Below are positions 8,291 to 16,061 of a stretch of DNA of 44,245 nucleotides, piece by piece. The notes beneath the pieces were generated by a model. It worked only from the letters and a program-made list of their open reading frames with translations, did not search any database and was not told where the DNA came from. Both the position numbers and the translations under genes were made by a program. How positions within the stretch are numbered: the first letter of the stretch is position 1; every line of letters begins with the position of its first letter. This DNA comes from Dehalococcoidia bacterium (GTDB taxonomy: Bacteria > Chloroflexota > Dehalococcoidia > JAENJB01), in the NCBI GenBank assembly GCA_016844565.1, contig JAENJB010000012.1:1-44245 (forward strand), written 5' to 3'.

Positions 8291-9700
8291 ATGAAAGGTA
8301 AACTGCGTTTCCTGGGCGCTGCCGGTAATGTGACAGGGTCCCGCTATCTTCTTGAAACCGGCAACCTCCGCCTCCTGGTGGACTGCGGCCTTCACCAGGA
8401 GAGAGAGTTCAGGGCCCGGGACTGGCAGCCCTTCCCCGTGTCACCGGATACCATAGACGCTATTCTGCTGACTCACGCGCACGCTGACCACTGCGGTATG
8501 CTGCCCAAACTGGTCCGCGAGGGCTTTAGAGGAAGAATCTACTGCACGGAAGCGACTGCCGAGCTTGCTCAACTCATACTTCTGGATTCGGCTCACCTGC
8601 AAGAAGAAGATGCGGCGTTCAAGAAACGGAGACATGAGCGAGAGGGCAGAAGAGGCCCTTTCACCGAGGCTCCGCTTTACACCGTCGAGGACGCCAGGGC
8701 CTCGTTTCCCCTGTTCAGTCCCATTAAATACGGTGAGCCCGTCCGGTTGGGCGAGCAGGTTGAAACAACGTTTCACGACGCCGGTCATGTTCTCGGTTCA
8801 GCCATGATAAAGGTTGTCATCAGCCAGCGTTTAGAGAAGACCACCGTGCTCTTCTCGGGGGACGTCGGCCGGTGGGACAGACCCATACTCGAGGACCCGA
8901 CCATCTTCAAGGACGAAGTGGACTACGTCGTTGTGGAATCGACCTACGGCGATAGGCTGCATGACAGATCTACCAGCATCGGTCAAGGGCTTGCCGAAAT
9001 CATCAACTCAACGGCCGGGGCAGGAGGGAACATCATCGTTCCCAGCTTTGCTCTCGAGAGAACCCAGGAAATCCTCTACTATCTCAACGACTTGCTTGCC
9101 ACGGACCGGATACCGCACATCATGGTCTTTCTCGATAGCCCTCTGGCCGTGGATATCACGAAGGCATTCCAGCGGCACGAAGAGCTGTTCGACGAGGAAA
9201 TGAGAAAACTTGTGGCCGCTAACCGCTCGCCTTTCGATTTCCCTGGGCTCAAGATGGTCCAGAGCGTGGACGATTCGAAGGCCATTAACCATATTCGCGG
9301 CACAGTCATGATCATAGCAGGGTCTGGAATGTGCACCGGCGGAAGGATAAAGCACCATCTGGTCGCCAACATCTCACGCCCCGAGAGCACCATCCTCTTC
9401 GCCGGATACCAGGCGGTGGGGACCCTCGGGAGACAGATTGTTGACGGCGCCCGGACCGTCCGAATACTGGGACAACACTACCCCGTAAGGGCGAGAATCG
9501 TCCAGATGCCCGGTCTATCGGCCCACGCCGATAGAGACGACCTCTTCCGGTGGCTCTCGGCGCTCGGTAAGCCACCAAAATGCGTGTTCGTCACTCACGG
9601 AGAGCCGGACGCCGCCCGGCAGTTCGGAGAGTTCCTGAGCGCCAAGACCGGCTGGAACGTATCGCAGCCGCGGTACGGAGATGAGACCATCCTGGAATAG
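8291..9700 (+). CDS. metallo-beta-lactamase/beta-CASP ribonuclease-like protein
   Basis: 469 residues, CPSF73-like architecture: MBL fold with the zinc motif THAHADHCG (His62, His64, Asp66, His67), beta-CASP insert (VPSFALERTQEILYYL; SGMCTGGRIKHHL) and a C-terminal RMMBL part (LSAHADRDDLFRW, VFVTHGE). Proteins of this kind are RNA exo/endonucleases. An RNA-processing role is expected, but the specific substrate is unknown. It is followed 20 bases later by rubredoxin on the same strand. Confidence 0.9.
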   Translation: MKGKLRFLGAAGNVTGSRYLLETGNLRLLVDCGLHQEREFRARDWQPFPVSPDTIDAILLTHAHADHCGMLPKLVREGFRGRIYCTEATAELAQLILLDSAHLQEEDAAFKKRRHEREGRRGPFTEAPLYTVEDARASFPLFSPIKYGEPVRLGEQVETTFHDAGHVLGSAMIKVVISQRLEKTTVLFSGDVGRWDRPILEDPTIFKDEVDYVVVESTYGDRLHDRSTSIGQGLAEIINSTAGAGGNIIVPSFALERTQEILYYLNDLLATDRIPHIMVFLDSPLAVDITKAFQRHEELFDEEMRKLVAANRSPFDFPGLKMVQSVDDSKAINHIRGTVMIIAGSGMCTGGRIKHHLVANISRPESTILFAGYQAVGTLGRQIVDGARTVRILGQHYPVRARIVQMPGLSAHADRDDLFRWLSALGKPPKCVFVTHGEPDAARQFGEFLSAKTGWNVSQPRYGDETILE

Positions 9701-9720
9701 CGAAAAGGACGGGTGCGAGA

Positions 9721-9906
9721 ATGCCGAGATACATGTGTCTGGTGTGTGGCTACATCTACGACCCGGAGCAAGGCGACCCCGACCACGAGGTGAAACCGGG
9801 GACCCCGTTTGAGGCGCTGCCCGCCGGCTGGGTATGCCCCGTATGCGGAGCGGACAAGAGCCAGTTCAAGATAATGGAGGGCTGGCTATCGGGACAGCCA
9901 CTTTAG
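9721..9906 (+). CDS. rubredoxin
   Basis: 61-residue one-iron electron carrier. It has the two CxxC knuckles (YMCLVCGYIYDPEQGD and WVCPVCGADKSQF) and the hydrophobic core residues of the family. It probably donates electrons to rubrerythrin (6502-7005) or the rhodanese-ferritin protein (39968-40834). It is close enough to the upstream RNase gene to share a transcript, and converges with era. Confidence 0.95.
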   Translation: MPRYMCLVCGYIYDPEQGDPDHEVKPGTPFEALPAGWVCPVCGADKSQFKIMEGWLSGQPL

Positions 9907-9931
9907 CCTCAAGTGAGAAATGATGCCGGCT

Positions 9932-10855
9932 TCAGTATCCGATCCGATGAAGGAAGGCCTTGTCCTTGCGCCACCTGGGGTACACCTTCACCCAGAGCTC
10001 GAGATAGACCGGGCGCCCCGTTACCTCCTCTATCTGCTGGCGCGCCCGGGTGCCTACCTTCTTGAGTAGTTGTCCGCCTTTGCCGATGAGTATTGCCTTC
10101 TGGGATTCTCTTTCGACATAGAGAATGGCCCGGATATGGTCCTTGCCGCCGTGCTCTTCCGAGCCCTCCCGGAACTGTTCGATCTCCACCGCCACAGCAT
10201 AGGGCACTTCCTGAGCGTACGCATGGAAGACCTGCTCCCTGACCATCTCGCCCGCCAGGAAGCGCTCGGTTCGGTCGGTGAGTTCATCCGCCGGAAACGC
10301 CGGCTCCCCCTCCGGCAGGTGCTTGACTATGGCCGGAAGCAAGTAGTCCACGCCTTCATTCTTAAGGGCGCTCACCGGTACGATCTCCAGATAGGGATAC
10401 AGACCGTTATAGGCGTCGATGACGGGCAACAGGTCAGGCTTTCTCACGACGTCTATCTTGTTGATGGCCAGAAGGCAAGGCTTCCCGGAACGCTTAAGCT
10501 GCCCGATGAGGCGAAGCTCTAGGTCTGCCGGAGGCCTGGGCTCCACCATCATGACCACCAGGTCCGCTTCTTTCACGGCCTCCCCCAGCCTGACGAGCAG
10601 CCGGCGGTTGAGTTCGTCGTCGAGGTTGCAAGGCAGCCCCGGAGTATCGAGAAAGGCCACCTGATAATTTTCGTCGGTGAGCACCCCCAGTATCCTATGC
10701 CTGGTGGTCTGCGGCTTCGGGCTGACCGCGGACAGCTTGAAACCGATCAGGCCGTTCAGCAGCGTCGACTTGCCTACATTGGGACGGCCGACGATGGCCA
10801 CCGTGCCGGTACGATAAGGTCCGGCTGTTGTCTGATCACGTATGCCGGCGGACAT
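9932..10855 (-). CDS. era: GTPase Era
   Basis: Essential GTPase that binds the 3' end of 16S rRNA during small-subunit assembly. G1 GRPNVGKST, G2 region TTRHRI, G3 DTPGL, G4 NKID and G5 SALK are all present, followed by a C-terminal KH domain with ILIGKGGQLLKKVG. The frame is open to 10957, but ATG 10855 (MSAGIRDQTT) has AGAGGAG just upstream and gives 307 residues, close to the family norm. ATG 10879 is the alternative. The further upstream part of the frame overlaps a CATTGCGAG repeat half-site at 10937-10948. Confidence 0.93.
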   Translation of the reverse strand: MSAGIRDQTTAGPYRTGTVAIVGRPNVGKSTLLNGLIGFKLSAVSPKPQTTRHRILGVLTDENYQVAFLDTPGLPCNLDDELNRRLLVRLGEAVKEADLVVMMVEPRPPADLELRLIGQLKRSGKPCLLAINKIDVVRKPDLLPVIDAYNGLYPYLEIVPVSALKNEGVDYLLPAIVKHLPEGEPAFPADELTDRTERFLAGEMVREQVFHAYAQEVPYAVAVEIEQFREGSEEHGGKDHIRAILYVERESQKAILIGKGGQLLKKVGTRARQQIEEVTGRPVYLELWVKVYPRWRKDKAFLHRIGY

Positions 10856-10936
10856 GTTCTCCTCTGCTCTTGAACTCATCGCGTAACCTTCGACTATACG
10901 CCGCTCACCCGCGCCGGTCAATAGGCGGCTCCCTTC

Positions 10937-10948
10937 TGTCATTGCGAG
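10937..10948. repeat. half-site of the TGTCATTGCGAG repeat family
   Basis: TGTCATTGCGAG, identical to the end of the palindromic repeats at 12688, 31887 and 42392, lies between era and the next promoter. No partner arm is visible here. Confidence 0.5.
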
Positions 10949-10957
10949 TACAGACAC

Positions 10958-10987
10958 TTGACAAATGGGGGTATTTTTATGTAAAAT
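10958..10987 (+). promoter_or_regulatory. strong sigma70-type promoter facing a gene-free region
   Basis: TTGACA (10958-10963), 18 bases, TAAAAT (10982-10987). The same TTGACA-18-TAAAAT layout precedes tRNA-Phe at 42540-42569. No protein gene lies downstream on this strand; the predicted transcript is the candidate RNA below. Confidence 0.65.
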
Positions 10988-10993
10988 AATCTA

Positions 10994-11335
10994 GAATGGT
11001 TGGGGGTCTGGGAGATCTCCTGATGGTTACCCGCTCCGCAGATCGCTAATCTCGGTACAGGCGAAAGGAGGCAGGTGACTGTGAGACTGTTAAGGTTGCT
11101 GTGCAGGTTTCAAATGATAAAGCCTTTCTCCCCGCTGGTGGAGGTGAAGAAGCCATAGGGCTACTGGTTACCAGCGAGGAGTTGCGGTCCCCCGAGCTTC
11201 CCGTGATTGCTGCAAGGCCCCTTGAGATATAGGGTGCGGGCCACATAGCCTGAAAGTCAGGCGTGAGGAAGTAGTGGGGACGAAGAAAAGTTCACAAGAA
11301 GGGCTCTGGCAAAACTGCCAGAGCCCTTCTGTTTG
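10994..11335 (+). ncRNA. candidate free-standing structured RNA, family not recognised
   Basis: The ~340 bases between the promoter at 10958-10987 and the hairpin at 11297-11330 have no long reading frame but show several helices. CTCC-C-CGCTGGT (11128-11139) pairs with ACCAGCG-A-GGAG (11170-11181), giving 7+4 bp, and encloses AGCC/GGCT. GCCTGA-AAG-TCAGGC (about 11248-11262) is a perfect small hairpin. GGCCC/GGGCC (about 11216-11242) is a third. The promoter-to-terminator unit stands alone between era and an M20 peptidase, both on the other strand. I looked for tmRNA, RNase P, SRP and 6S hallmark sequences and found none convincing. A 27-codon ORF with a strong ribosome-binding site (11075-11158) lies inside. 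Confidence 0.55.
11297..11330. terminator. 15-bp perfect hairpin terminator, possibly bidirectional
   Basis: Arms 11297-11311 and 11316-11330 are perfectly complementary over 15 bp with loop AAAC. Short T-runs flank both sides (GTTT to the right; TTTTC a few bases beyond on the minus strand). It would end the candidate RNA and also the converging M20 peptidase transcript. Confidence 0.7.
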
Positions 11336-11359
11336 GGGAAGGAGGCAGGGGATGGGATA

Positions 11360-12622
11360 TCAAGCGGTCCCCAGGTAGCTTACGGCCAACTTCATCAGAA
11401 AGTCTGCTTTGAGCCTGACGCTCTTTATGTCAACCCGCTCGTTCCGAGCATGGTAGGTCTTCTTCAGCGCCGGATCGAAGTCCCGGGCCACCACGGCGGG
11501 GCCGTAGGCGGGAATCCCTTTGGCCCGGAGGAAGCGGGAATCAGTCGCCCCGGCGGACATCATCGGGAAGCAGTCTATATCCCCGAGGGTCTCTATGAGC
11601 CGGAAATGAGGCGAACGGGTGGGGGAAAAGGAAGCCAGATTGAAGTCCGGCACCTCTATGCTTACGTCCTCTCCCACTATAGAGCGAAGTATCTTGAGCA
11701 AGTACTCCCTGTCCTGACCGGGGAGGACGCGGATATCTACGTGGGCCTCGCAGCTATCGGGCACGATATTGGTCTTGGTGCCGCCCTGCACCATGTTCGT
11801 CGAGATGGTCATCCGGGTCAGGGACCTCAAGGTCTCGGCGAAGGCGCGGTCGGGATGCGCATCGAGGAGGGCATCCACGTTTCGCGCGGTTATCTTCCCG
11901 AATTCCCTCTGCCAGCCCAGGTGGTCGAGTAGGCCCTTTATCTCCGGAATGATCCTGACCCGCGGCTTGTACCGGCTGAGGCGGACGATAGACTCCGAGG
12001 CCTTGACCACAGCATTGTCACCCAGCGTGGGCACGGCGCCGTGGCAGGAAATGCCGGAGGCTTTCAACTGGGCCCAGGCGGACCCCTTCTCCCCCGCTTG
12101 AACGAAGTAGGCATACCTGTCGCCTATCTTTGTCGGCCCCTCCCCACCCTCGTTGATGGCAAAGTCGGCCCGAAGCTTGTCAGGATGCTTGTCCAGCAGG
12201 AACTTGGCACCGTACGCGCCCCCACTTTCCTCATCGGCGGTGGCCGCGAAAATCAGCTTGCCGTTCAGCTTGAGCTTGCAGAGCTGCAGCATCGCCCATG
12301 CCTCGGCGGCCACCAGGTCCTTGCAGTCGAGAGCGCCCCGGCCGCAGACCAGTCCCGCTCTTATCTCGCCGCCGAAGGGGTCGAAGTCCCAGCCTTCTCC
12401 CGCCGGGACTACGTCCTCGTGGGAGAGAAAGAGCAGGGATTTCTCACCCTCTCCCAGCGTGGCAATGAAACTCCCTCTCCCCGGCGCCGACTCGATGATC
12501 TCGTTTCTGATGCCCGCCCCGTCAAAGAGCCTCTTCAGGTATTCGGCTACCTTCGTCTCCCTACCGGGCGGGTTCACCGAGGGAATCCTTATCAGGTCGG
12601 AAAGAATACGCTCTACTTCCAT
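11360..12622 (-). CDS. M20-family metallopeptidase (ArgE/DapE/carboxypeptidase G2 group)
   Basis: 420-residue dizinc hydrolase removing an acyl or amino acid group. Motifs in order: LLFLSHEDVVPAG (first metal His with Asp), GRGALDCKDLVAA (bridging Asp), ADEESGG (catalytic Glu and metal Glu), and a C-terminal SAGATDSRFLRAKGIPAYG holding the last conserved segment. The dimerisation domain lies between. GAGGTGA lies seven bases before ATG 12622. No arginine or lysine pathway neighbours are present, so substrate cannot be assigned. Confidence 0.88.
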   Translation of the reverse strand: MEVERILSDLIRIPSVNPPGRETKVAEYLKRLFDGAGIRNEIIESAPGRGSFIATLGEGEKSLLFLSHEDVVPAGEGWDFDPFGGEIRAGLVCGRGALDCKDLVAAEAWAMLQLCKLKLNGKLIFAATADEESGGAYGAKFLLDKHPDKLRADFAINEGGEGPTKIGDRYAYFVQAGEKGSAWAQLKASGISCHGAVPTLGDNAVVKASESIVRLSRYKPRVRIIPEIKGLLDHLGWQREFGKITARNVDALLDAHPDRAFAETLRSLTRMTISTNMVQGGTKTNIVPDSCEAHVDIRVLPGQDREYLLKILRSIVGEDVSIEVPDFNLASFSPTRSPHFRLIETLGDIDCFPMMSAGATDSRFLRAKGIPAYGPAVVARDFDPALKKTYHARNERVDIKSVRLKADFLMKLAVSYLGTA

Positions 12623-12687
12623 AACAGGTCACCTCTGTATCATGTTCTCTTGATTACCTCGGGAATAGCCACTTCCGGCACGGCCTA

Positions 12688-12782
12688 TCATTGCGAGGCC
12701 ATCCCGACCTGTCGGGAGGGCGAAGCAATCTCTGGGCCGCGAGTACCAGATGAGATTGCTTCGGGCTTCGCACTCGCAATGA
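12688..12782. repeat. palindromic repeat, TCATTGCGAG...CTCGCAATGA
   Basis: Ends TCATTGCGAG (12688-12697) and CTCGCAATGA (12773-12782) are perfect inverted repeats. Inside, GAAGCAATCTC pairs with GAGATTGCTTC, and CCCGACCTGTCGGG is a local palindrome. A closely similar ~100-base copy is at 42392-42490. Non-coding, so a REP/MITE-like element. Confidence 0.75.
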
Positions 12783-12884
12783 CGGCAACGGCGGCGGGCT
12801 ATATTTTCATGCTTCGTGGTGTCCGGATACAATCAGGAAATGGGGGATTGTCACCGTTTCGACTGCCGCAAGTATAACACCTCT

Positions 12885-12913
12885 GTGACACCCGGGGCTT
12901 TGAAACGTATAAT
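12885..12913 (+). promoter_or_regulatory. promoter of the Hint lipoprotein gene
   Basis: GTGACA (12885-12890), 17 bases, TATAAT (12908-12913), about 75 bases before ATG 12993. The rest of the 12623-12992 gap is the palindromic repeat. Confidence 0.55.
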
Positions 12914-12992
12914 GTGCTGGCTGACCGGAGCCCGCTCAGTCTCTTACAATATTATCGTGACGGACGGGCAAGCCATTGGTGGGGGTAAGAAC

Positions 12993-13877
12993 ATGAAGAA
13001 ACCATTACTGGCCATTCTAATGGCGCTCCTACTCGCGCTGTCAGGATGCGGCGCGCCACCGTCAACAACACCGCCAGTCATCTACTCGGCGCCCGAGCTG
13101 AAATACCGGCTGATTTCCAATTTCGGCGATCTGTTCTATGTCGACCGCGATTTCTACCCGGTGGCGCGTGAGGGACAGGAAGAAAAGAGCGCTCTGGAGC
13201 AGTTCCCCGGCATAAGAGCAGATGCCGCTGAATTCTCAGCGATCTTGGAACATCTTGCTCTTCCGAGCAAGGCAGATTACACCAACGAGGAGAAACTTCT
13301 TATCTACCGGGAGCACAAGAAACTGGCACTCGGAGTAGAGATGACCACTTCGGGAGACGCCTACCACTTCATTCTGCGGGTGGGAGAGGGCCAGGGGCAA
13401 CGCATCGAAGGGACCATCACCCCGTCCGGCAAGATAACGGTACTGAAAAAAGAGCCAAGTTCCAACACATATCCCATTTGCCTGGCGAGGGGCACTCTCA
13501 TAGATACGCCTGACGGGCCGGTGCCGGTAGAGCAGTTGCGCCAGGGGATGGCCGTGTGGACGGTCAACGAGATGGGAGAGCGCACTGCGGCCGTAGTGGC
13601 CAGAACCGTGGCGACCCCGGTCCCGCCGTCCTTCCAGGTGGTCAGGGTGAGACTGAACGACAGCCGTACCGTGACCGCGTCATGGGGTCACCCCACGGCA
13701 GAGGGACGCGCCCTGGGCGATTACCATGCGGGCGACACTCTGGACGGGGCGCTGGTGGCAGCAGTGGAGCAGGTAACCTACGAAGGCGGTGCGACCTACG
13801 ACCTGTTGCCTTCCGGTATGACAGGGCTTTACTGGGCCAACGGCATCCTGTTGAAGAGCACGCTGGCAACCAATTGA
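12993..13877 (+). CDS. lipoprotein with C-terminal Hint (hedgehog/intein) domain
   Basis: 294 residues from ATG 12993, chosen because it begins a signal peptide (MKKPLLAILMALLLALSGCG) with lipobox LSGC; the frame is open further upstream without similarity. Residues ~30-160 are an unrecognised domain. From Cys163 a Hint fold is visible: CLARGTLIDTPDGPVPVEQL (block A with nucleophile Cys), a TASWGHP block-B-like motif with His233, and an ending GLYWANGILLKSTL. The usual C-terminal His-Asn of inteins is absent, so protein splicing is unlikely. N-terminal thioester chemistry or self-cleavage remains possible. It should be exported and lipid-anchored. The next gene is another lipoprotein. Confidence 0.75.
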   Translation: MKKPLLAILMALLLALSGCGAPPSTTPPVIYSAPELKYRLISNFGDLFYVDRDFYPVAREGQEEKSALEQFPGIRADAAEFSAILEHLALPSKADYTNEEKLLIYREHKKLALGVEMTTSGDAYHFILRVGEGQGQRIEGTITPSGKITVLKKEPSSNTYPICLARGTLIDTPDGPVPVEQLRQGMAVWTVNEMGERTAAVVARTVATPVPPSFQVVRVRLNDSRTVTASWGHPTAEGRALGDYHAGDTLDGALVAAVEQVTYEGGATYDLLPSGMTGLYWANGILLKSTLATN

Positions 13878-13970
13878 GCATTCAAAGAGGGACATGAAAA
13901 GCCTGGCTGAGTCCGCCTAATCCGTTATGATCTGTGACCGAAATGCGAGGTAACTCAGGAGAGTGAGAGC

Positions 13971-15248
13971 ATGAGAAAAGCCCTGTTGCTTATTCTGGTA
14001 TCGGCATTCCTGGTCGGGCTTTCGAGCTGCACTCAAGCGGCCTCAGGCCAGGTGGTACAGTCGAACAAGCCCAGGAACATTTCACCCGCGATAGATAGGG
14101 CAGACCTGGGAACCCTTGTCGACGGCAACAACGCCTTTGCTTTCAGCCTGTATCAGGCGCTGAGAGGAAAGGGTGGCAACTTCTTTTACTCCCCTTACAG
14201 CATCTCGGAAGCGCTCGCCATGACCTATGCCGGCGCCCGCGGCAGCACAGAGAAGAACATGGCGGAAGCCCTCGACTTCACCCTGTCACAGGACCGCCTG
14301 CACCCGGCATTCAATAGCCTCGACCTCCAGCTCAAGCAACGCGGCCAGGGAGCCAAGGGCAAGGACGGGAAAGGATTCCGCCTGCACGTGGTCAACGCCA
14401 TCTGGAGCCAGAAGGACTACCAGTTCCTCGATCAGTTCCTCGACACCCTGTCCCGGAACTACGGGGCCGGTCTGAGGCTGGCGGATTTCATAAACCAGAC
14501 CGAGCAAGCCAGAGTGGCTATCAACCAGTGGGTCAGCGAACAAACTGAGGGGAGGATCAAGGACCTGATTCCGCCGGGAGCCGTGAATGCTCTGACACGC
14601 CTCGTCCTGACCAATGCCATCTACTTCAACGCGTCCTGGCTGCATCCCTTCAACGAGAGCGCGACCTCCAACGGCCAGTTCCATTTGCTCGACGGCGCCG
14701 ATGTCACAGTACCCATGATGAGGCAGACAGAGGGCCTCGGCTACGCGGAAGGCGACAACTACCAGGCCGTAGAGTTGCCCTACGATGGGCAGGAACTCTC
14801 GATGGTCATCCTGCTACCCGGAGCGGGCCAGTTCGAGGCCTTCGAGAAGTCGTTGGATGGGGCGCTCGTTAAGTCGGTCACCGGCAAACTGGCCAGGCGT
14901 CAGATCGCGCTGACCATGCCCCGATTCGAGTACGAGTCGAGCTTCGGTCTCAAGCAGGCACTCAGCACCCTGGGCATGGGGGTGGCCTTCACCGAGAACG
15001 CCGACTTCTCAGGCATGAACGGCCGGCGCGACCTGCTGATACAGGATGTGCTGCACAAGGCATTCGTCGCCGTGGACGAGGCCGGGACCGAGGCGGCGGC
15101 CGCCACCGCAGTCATCATAGGAGTGACGTCGGCGCCGGCTGAGCCGCTCGAGGTCAGGGTTGACCGCCCATTCATCTTCCTCATCCGCGATATCCCGACC
15201 AGCAGCATCATCTTCGTCGGGCGAGTCCTCAATCCGGCAGCCAAATAG
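13971..15248 (+). CDS. serpin-family serine protease inhibitor, lipoprotein
   Basis: 425 residues. Signal peptide with lipobox LSSC (Cys20). The serpin body includes FFYSPYSISEALAMTYAGAR, LVLTNAIYFNASWLHPFNES, and the C-terminal DRPFIFLIRDIPTSSIIFVGRVLNP. The reactive-loop hinge EAGTEAAAATAV (about residues 371-382) has the small residues required for loop insertion, so it looks inhibitory. Counting from the hinge puts the scissile bond near Thr386-Ser387, but the loop is about three residues longer than alpha-1-antitrypsin's, so P1 is uncertain. CAGGAGAG precedes ATG 13971. It probably protects the cell surface from proteases. Confidence 0.92.
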   Translation: MRKALLLILVSAFLVGLSSCTQAASGQVVQSNKPRNISPAIDRADLGTLVDGNNAFAFSLYQALRGKGGNFFYSPYSISEALAMTYAGARGSTEKNMAEALDFTLSQDRLHPAFNSLDLQLKQRGQGAKGKDGKGFRLHVVNAIWSQKDYQFLDQFLDTLSRNYGAGLRLADFINQTEQARVAINQWVSEQTEGRIKDLIPPGAVNALTRLVLTNAIYFNASWLHPFNESATSNGQFHLLDGADVTVPMMRQTEGLGYAEGDNYQAVELPYDGQELSMVILLPGAGQFEAFEKSLDGALVKSVTGKLARRQIALTMPRFEYESSFGLKQALSTLGMGVAFTENADFSGMNGRRDLLIQDVLHKAFVAVDEAGTEAAAATAVIIGVTSAPAEPLEVRVDRPFIFLIRDIPTSSIIFVGRVLNPAAK

Positions 15249-15259
15249 AGGCGGCCTCC

Positions 15260-15289
15260 TTTACAACGCCATCCTCCAGAAGCTAGAAT
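15260..15289 (+). promoter_or_regulatory. promoter of tRNA-Val
   Basis: TTTACA (15260-15265), 18 bases, TAGAAT (15284-15289), starting transcription a few bases before the tRNA at 15303. Confidence 0.55.
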
Positions 15290-15302
15290 ACGCACGAATC
15301 TC

Positions 15303-15378
15303 GGGCGGTTAGCTCAGTGGTTAGAGCACTTGCTTCACACGCAAGGGGTCACAGGTTCAAGTCCTGTACCGCCCACCA
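15303..15378 (+). tRNA. tRNA-Val (anticodon CAC), CCA encoded
   Basis: Acceptor GGGCGGT pairs with ACCGCCC. The anticodon stem CTTGC/GCAAG holds loop TTCACAC, anticodon CAC. T arm ACAGG/CCTGT with TTCAAGT. Discriminator A, then CCA at 15376-15378. The 3' half also forms the end of the recombinase reading frame on the other strand. Confidence 0.95.
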
Positions 15379-16061
15379 TCATGTACGGTAGACAGAACTC
15401 GCAGTTTCTCCTCCGACGCTCCATCCGGCGGCAACGGCAGGGTATAGGTCAAGACCACTGTTTGGCCGTGACCTTCACGTCCTTGACGAAACTTCTGATG
15501 AAGGACCTCCTTTCCGCCAAATGGCTGCTGCTGAGAAGGCCGTGCAGGTCCTCGATGTGGCGTCTGACTGTTGCCTTGTCCACCAACTCCACGCGATGGC
15601 TGGCCAAGAGCGCCTCCGCTTCCCATTTGGCCGCCTGCAACTGCTTCTGCCTTTCCCGGTGCTGCTGGATGCGCGGCGTGACGTCCTCAAGGTTTATCTT
15701 GCCCGTCTCTATGGCATCGTACAGTGCTTCGAAACGGCGATTGGTCTCCTCGAGGCTGGCGTCCGCCATAGTCTCCTCGATCCGGATGCGTAGTGATCGG
15801 AGTTCGGCGAACACCTTCCACTGCGCCACCGGGTCGAAGACCTCGGGTGCCACCTCCTGAAGAAACGCTCGCCAGCCCTGCGGCGGAGATGGGATTCCCG
15901 GCCGGTAGCCATGGGCCTCGGCTATGGATATGTACTTGTGCACCGCGGGGCGGCCTGCCCACGGGCTCCTGGCGATGGCACGAATGCTACGCCCTGCCTG
16001 CCAGTGGCTCTTCCAGCAGTGGCTAAGTCTTCGGGCGAGCAGTGGGTCAATTAGATGATCT
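15357..16061 (-). pseudogene. remnant of a large serine recombinase next to tRNA-Val, truncated and frameshifted
   Basis: Only C-terminal recombinase-like sequence remains. The segment 15449-15943 reads EETNRRFEALYDAIETGKI, then LEDVTPRIQQHRERQKQLQAAK (split here only for description) and ERRSFIRSFVKDVKV, the coiled coil and C-terminal region of large serine recombinases. About one base out of frame near 15453 the sequence resumes as VVLTYTLPLPPDGASEE and ends DGGRYRT, its last six codons and stop lying inside tRNA-Val. The 5' side stays open to ~16061 (LARRLSHCWKSHWQAGRSIR, AIARSPWAGRPAVHKYIS), which looks like a helix-turn-helix rather than a resolvase domain. The catalytic N-terminal domain is absent; the remnant stops against the histidine kinase gene. 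Confidence 0.7.

Noticed and set aside
10994..11335. tmRNA, RNase P RNA, SRP RNA or 6S RNA
   Set aside because: Hallmark sequences (tRNA-like ends and tag, GAGGAAAGTCC/ACAGAA, GGAAG-AGCAG tetraloop region, 6S bubble) were not found. Weak resemblances such as GTCAGGCGTGAGGAAGTAG are not enough.
11333..11932. Plus-strand frame directly after the candidate RNA, which could make the RNA a leader
   Set aside because: It is antisense to the M20 peptidase and has no protein-like motifs; the terminator lies before it.
12041..12877. 278-codon plus-strand frame over the M20 peptidase and the repeat
   Set aside because: It runs antisense to the peptidase and through a palindromic repeat; no family pattern.
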